This document shows, one piece after another, positions 6,050 to 8,742 of a stretch of DNA of 8,742 nt. The notes under the pieces are model-generated. The model made no database searches. It was given only the letters and a program-made list of their open reading frames with translations, and had not been told where the DNA came from. Numbering within the stretch: the first letter of the stretch is position 1; each line of letters opens with the position of its first letter. The position numbers and the translations under genes were made by a program. Source of the DNA: Ekhidna sp. (GTDB lineage Bacteria > Bacteroidota > Bacteroidia > Cytophagales > Cyclobacteriaceae); the NCBI GenBank assembly GCA_013214445.1, contig JABSPG010000145.1, forward strand, positions 1 through 8,742, in the 5' to 3' direction.

Positions 6050-8608
6050 ATGAAGAAAAACCTTGCCATACTTTTCATTTTACTATCCTCTAGCTCCATA
6101 GCTCAGGTTGATATGTCTTACTACCTACCTGAAGGCCTTTCTTACAATCCCGAAATTCCCACACCCAAGCAAGTATTGGGTTATCATCCTGGAGAATGGC
6201 ATGTAAGTCATGACCAACTTTTTTATTACATGAAAGAAGTTTCAGAAGCTTCGGATAGAATGTTTATTGAAGAAATTGGACGCTCGCATGAGGGTCGTCC
6301 CCTTGTTCAACTCACAATAACGAGTCCGGAAAACTTAGAAAAACTAGATCAGCTAAAGTCTGAACATAAAGATCTAACAAATCCCTCGGTTTCAGGATCA
6401 CTCAATACAGACGATATGCCCATTGTCATGTTGCTTGGGTATTCAGTACATGGAAATGAGGCCAGCGCTGGAAATGCGGCAGTTCTATTAGCCTATTATT
6501 TGGCAGCAGCTATGGGAGACGAAATTGATGAATTACTCAAAAATGCAATCATTATCTTGGACCCATGCCTCAATCCAGATGGTTTTCATCGATTTTCAAC
6601 ATGGGTGAATTCGCATCGCTCACATGAAATCAACCCTGACCCAAACGATCGCGAATATCGCGAAGCTTGGCCGGGCGGCAGGACAAACCACTACTGGTTT
6701 GACCTCAATAGAGATTGGTTACCATTGATACACCCTGAGTCCCAAGCAAGAATTTCCAGATTTCATGAATGGAAACCAAACATACTCACAGATCACCATG
6801 AGATGGGGACTAACTCTACCTTCTTCTTCCAGCCAGGAATTCCTTCAAGAAAGTTTCCATGGACACCAGATAAGAATGTGGACTTGACGCACAAGATGGC
6901 TGCTTTCCATGCAAAATATCTGGACGATATCGGCACACTATACTATAGCGAAGAGAGCTTCGATGACTTCTATGTTGGTAAAGGATCTACTTACCCAGAT
7001 GTAAATGGAGGAGTAGGTATACTCTTCGAACAAGCTAGTTCAAGAGGTCACGCACAAGAAAATGATTTTGGTATTCTGACCTTTCCAGCGACAGTACGGA
7101 ACCAGTTTACAGTTTCACTTTCGACGTTAGCTTCAGGGATCGCACATCGAAAAGAATTTCTCGACTATCAACGAACCTTTTATCAAGGATCTTCAGATCT
7201 AGCTTCCAAGGACCCGGTAAAAGCATATATTTTCGGTTCTGACCAAGATCCGTACAGAAATTATGAATTGAATAAAATGCTCCTACAGCATCAAATCCAA
7301 GTTTACTCGCTGAACAAAAACCTCAATAAAGGGGGGAAAGCTTTCAAAAAAGATAATGCATTTGTCGTCCCATTGAACCAAAGTCAATACAGACTTGTGA
7401 AAGCTATCTTCGAGACCAGAACCACTTTCACGGACAGTCTATTCTATGACGTTTCCACCTGGACTATGCCTTTGGCTTTTAATCTTCCCTATGCCGAATT
7501 GAATAGCAAAGACCTTTCAGCACTTGATCTTGGGGATCCGCTCAACAGAGCTTCAATGCCAAAAGGAGAACTAATCGGTAATAAAGGCGCCTATGCTTAT
7601 GCAATCCAACCAAAAGGGTACTTATCATTTAAGGCAATCAATAGACTGCTGAGCAATAAAGTAGTCATTCAAATGCTAAACGAATCTCATACTGATGGTG
7701 AGAACGTGTATCCGCGGGGGACTATGATTATCCCGGTAGGTGTTCAAGAGAACCGACGAACTTGGATTGAACAGACCATTGACCAAATCATAAAGGAAGA
7801 TGCAGTTGATGTTTACGCACTAAATACTGGATTAGCAAAAGATGGAGTAGACCTGGGTAGCCGAAGCAATACGACCATTAAACAGCCAAAAGTCGCCGTT
7901 TTAGTTGAAGGCGGAGTAAGTTCATATGAGGCCGGAGAAGTCTGGCACCTACTGGACCAGCGCTACAAAATGAAGGTCACGTTACTACCCGTAGATAGAC
8001 TCACGAGAGACCTTTCTCGCTACAATAGAATCATTATACCAAATATGTCAGGTTCCATCAGTGAGAGCCAAAAGAACAATTTAAAGGATTGGATTTCCAG
8101 AGGGGGAATTGTAATTGCTTGGAAAAATGGAGGGAAGTGGCTATCGGATGCAGAAATCACTAATGTAGGTTATATGTCACCGGACGATCCAGAAGAAAGC
8201 TTGAAAACGAAACCTTATGCAGATTTGAATGAAGAAAGAGGTGCTCATGTCACTGGAGGGTCAATATTCCAAGCTCAGGTAGACCTTTCACATCCGCTTG
8301 CCTATGGCATGGAGTCTGATAAGATTGCGCTCTTCCGAAATCACAATTTGGTACTTGAACGATCGACAAATGCTTATGCAAATCCAATTATGTATACGCA
8401 GAGTCCGCTTCTCTCAGGATATGTCTCTGAAGAGAATCTAGAACGTTTCAAAAATTCTCCAGCAGTCACTATCTCCAATGTGGGTAGAGGAAAAGTAATT
8501 ACTTTGGCAGATAATCCTAATTTCAGAGGATTCTGGTATGGCACCAATAAAATCTTCATGAATGCGTTGTTTTTTGGTGGAGCAATTAGCAGAAATGCTG
8601 GCGAATAA
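6050..8608 (+). CDS. Secreted M14-family zinc carboxypeptidase with C-terminal GATase1-like region
   Basis: Predicted exported metallopeptidase of 852 residues. A signal peptide covers 1-18 (LAILFILLSSSSIA/Q). The M14 catalytic domain spans about 50-370 and shows the carboxypeptidase set in order: zinc motif HGNE (H134, E137), DPCLNPDG (171-178), the substrate-binding Asn-Arg pair in FDLNRDW (N220, R221), the third zinc ligand in TDHHEMG (H249 or H250), and the catalytic glutamate in GILFEQ (E327). The site therefore looks active. The middle part (about 385-600) is not recognisable to me. Residues about 613-845 (KVAVLVEGG..., IIIPNMSGSIS, WISRGGIVIAWKNGG, GRGKVITLADNPNFRG) resemble the class I glutamine-amidotransferase-like fold found at the end of many large Bacteroidota M14 proteins, without an obvious nucleophile cysteine, so probably structural or binding. 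Likely role is extracellular or periplasmic peptide degradation. It is followed 15 bases later by another exported protein, suggesting an operon. Confidence 0.92.
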   Translation: MKKNLAILFILLSSSSIAQVDMSYYLPEGLSYNPEIPTPKQVLGYHPGEWHVSHDQLFYYMKEVSEASDRMFIEEIGRSHEGRPLVQLTITSPENLEKLDQLKSEHKDLTNPSVSGSLNTDDMPIVMLLGYSVHGNEASAGNAAVLLAYYLAAAMGDEIDELLKNAIIILDPCLNPDGFHRFSTWVNSHRSHEINPDPNDREYREAWPGGRTNHYWFDLNRDWLPLIHPESQARISRFHEWKPNILTDHHEMGTNSTFFFQPGIPSRKFPWTPDKNVDLTHKMAAFHAKYLDDIGTLYYSEESFDDFYVGKGSTYPDVNGGVGILFEQASSRGHAQENDFGILTFPATVRNQFTVSLSTLASGIAHRKEFLDYQRTFYQGSSDLASKDPVKAYIFGSDQDPYRNYELNKMLLQHQIQVYSLNKNLNKGGKAFKKDNAFVVPLNQSQYRLVKAIFETRTTFTDSLFYDVSTWTMPLAFNLPYAELNSKDLSALDLGDPLNRASMPKGELIGNKGAYAYAIQPKGYLSFKAINRLLSNKVVIQMLNESHTDGENVYPRGTMIIPVGVQENRRTWIEQTIDQIIKEDAVDVYALNTGLAKDGVDLGSRSNTTIKQPKVAVLVEGGVSSYEAGEVWHLLDQRYKMKVTLLPVDRLTRDLSRYNRIIIPNMSGSISESQKNNLKDWISRGGIVIAWKNGGKWLSDAEITNVGYMSPDDPEESLKTKPYADLNEERGAHVTGGSIFQAQVDLSHPLAYGMESDKIALFRNHNLVLERSTNAYANPIMYTQSPLLSGYVSEENLERFKNSPAVTISNVGRGKVITLADNPNFRGFWYGTNKIFMNALFFGGAISRNAGE

Positions 8609-8623
8609 ATAGATAAAGCCTGA

Positions 8624-8742
8624 ATGAAAATTCAGATACAAATATTAATGGCAATTGGCCTCACTATGGTGGGGCTATCTTCTTTTTCACAAGATGGTGA
8701 GACGCTAGAAGACCTGTTCAAAGTGGACTATGACACCCCTTT
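8624..8742 (+). CDS. Exported protein of unknown function (5' part; runs off window)
   Basis: Only the first 39 codons are in the window. An ATG 15 bases after the peptidase stop opens MKIQIQILMAIGLTMVGLSSFSQ, a textbook Bacteroidota signal peptide with cleavage expected at or near FSQ/DGE. An acidic mature start follows, ETLEDLFKVDYDTP, and the frame is still open at the last base. Close spacing to the M14 peptidase gene and the shared export signal suggest one operon. Too little is visible to assign a family. Confidence 0.7.
   Translation, partial: MKIQIQILMAIGLTMVGLSSFSQDGETLEDLFKVDYDTP

Overview
The window reads as an ordinary chromosomal stretch from a Bacteroidota bacterium, most likely a marine-type member of the Cytophagales. 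I infer this from protein wording rather than a marker gene: an HtpG and a DUF4293 protein with Bacteroidota-typical sequence, a membrane-anchored AraC-type regulator of the kind common in this phylum, signal peptides ending in 'AQ' or 'SQ', AT-leaning base composition, and mostly absent Shine-Dalgarno sequences. I see no phage, IS, CRISPR, tRNA or rRNA features.

Layout. The left edge carries the 3' end of a small integral-membrane DUF4293 gene (+), followed by htpG (+), which ends at a clear rho-independent terminator. Three minus-strand genes converge on that terminator. Read in their own direction they are a seven-TM AraC-family regulator, a YceI-family secreted protein broken by a one-base frameshift, and a second, divergent YceI-family protein whose ATG overlaps the stop of the broken gene (TAATG). 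Divergent from the regulator, a plus-strand lipoprotein with a class A beta-lactamase-like (serine hydrolase) fold is followed by a large secreted M14-type zinc carboxypeptidase. Beginning 15 bases after that is another secreted protein, cut off by the right edge.

How the genes may work together. DUF4293 and htpG look like housekeeping neighbours. The regulator plus the two YceI genes look like one transcription unit: the spacing is 68 bases with no terminator, then a stop/start overlap. A membrane sensor controlling periplasmic lipocalin-like proteins is a plausible reading but is inference. The serine hydrolase, the peptidase and the partial protein are all envelope or exported proteins; the last two are probably one operon.

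The most notable observation is the frameshift in the first YceI gene. It sits at an A5 run directly before a TAG codon, with the whole remaining YceI domain intact in the -1 frame. It could be a recent mutation, an assembly error or a slippage site. I found no convincing undescribed system; most genes belong to recognisable families.
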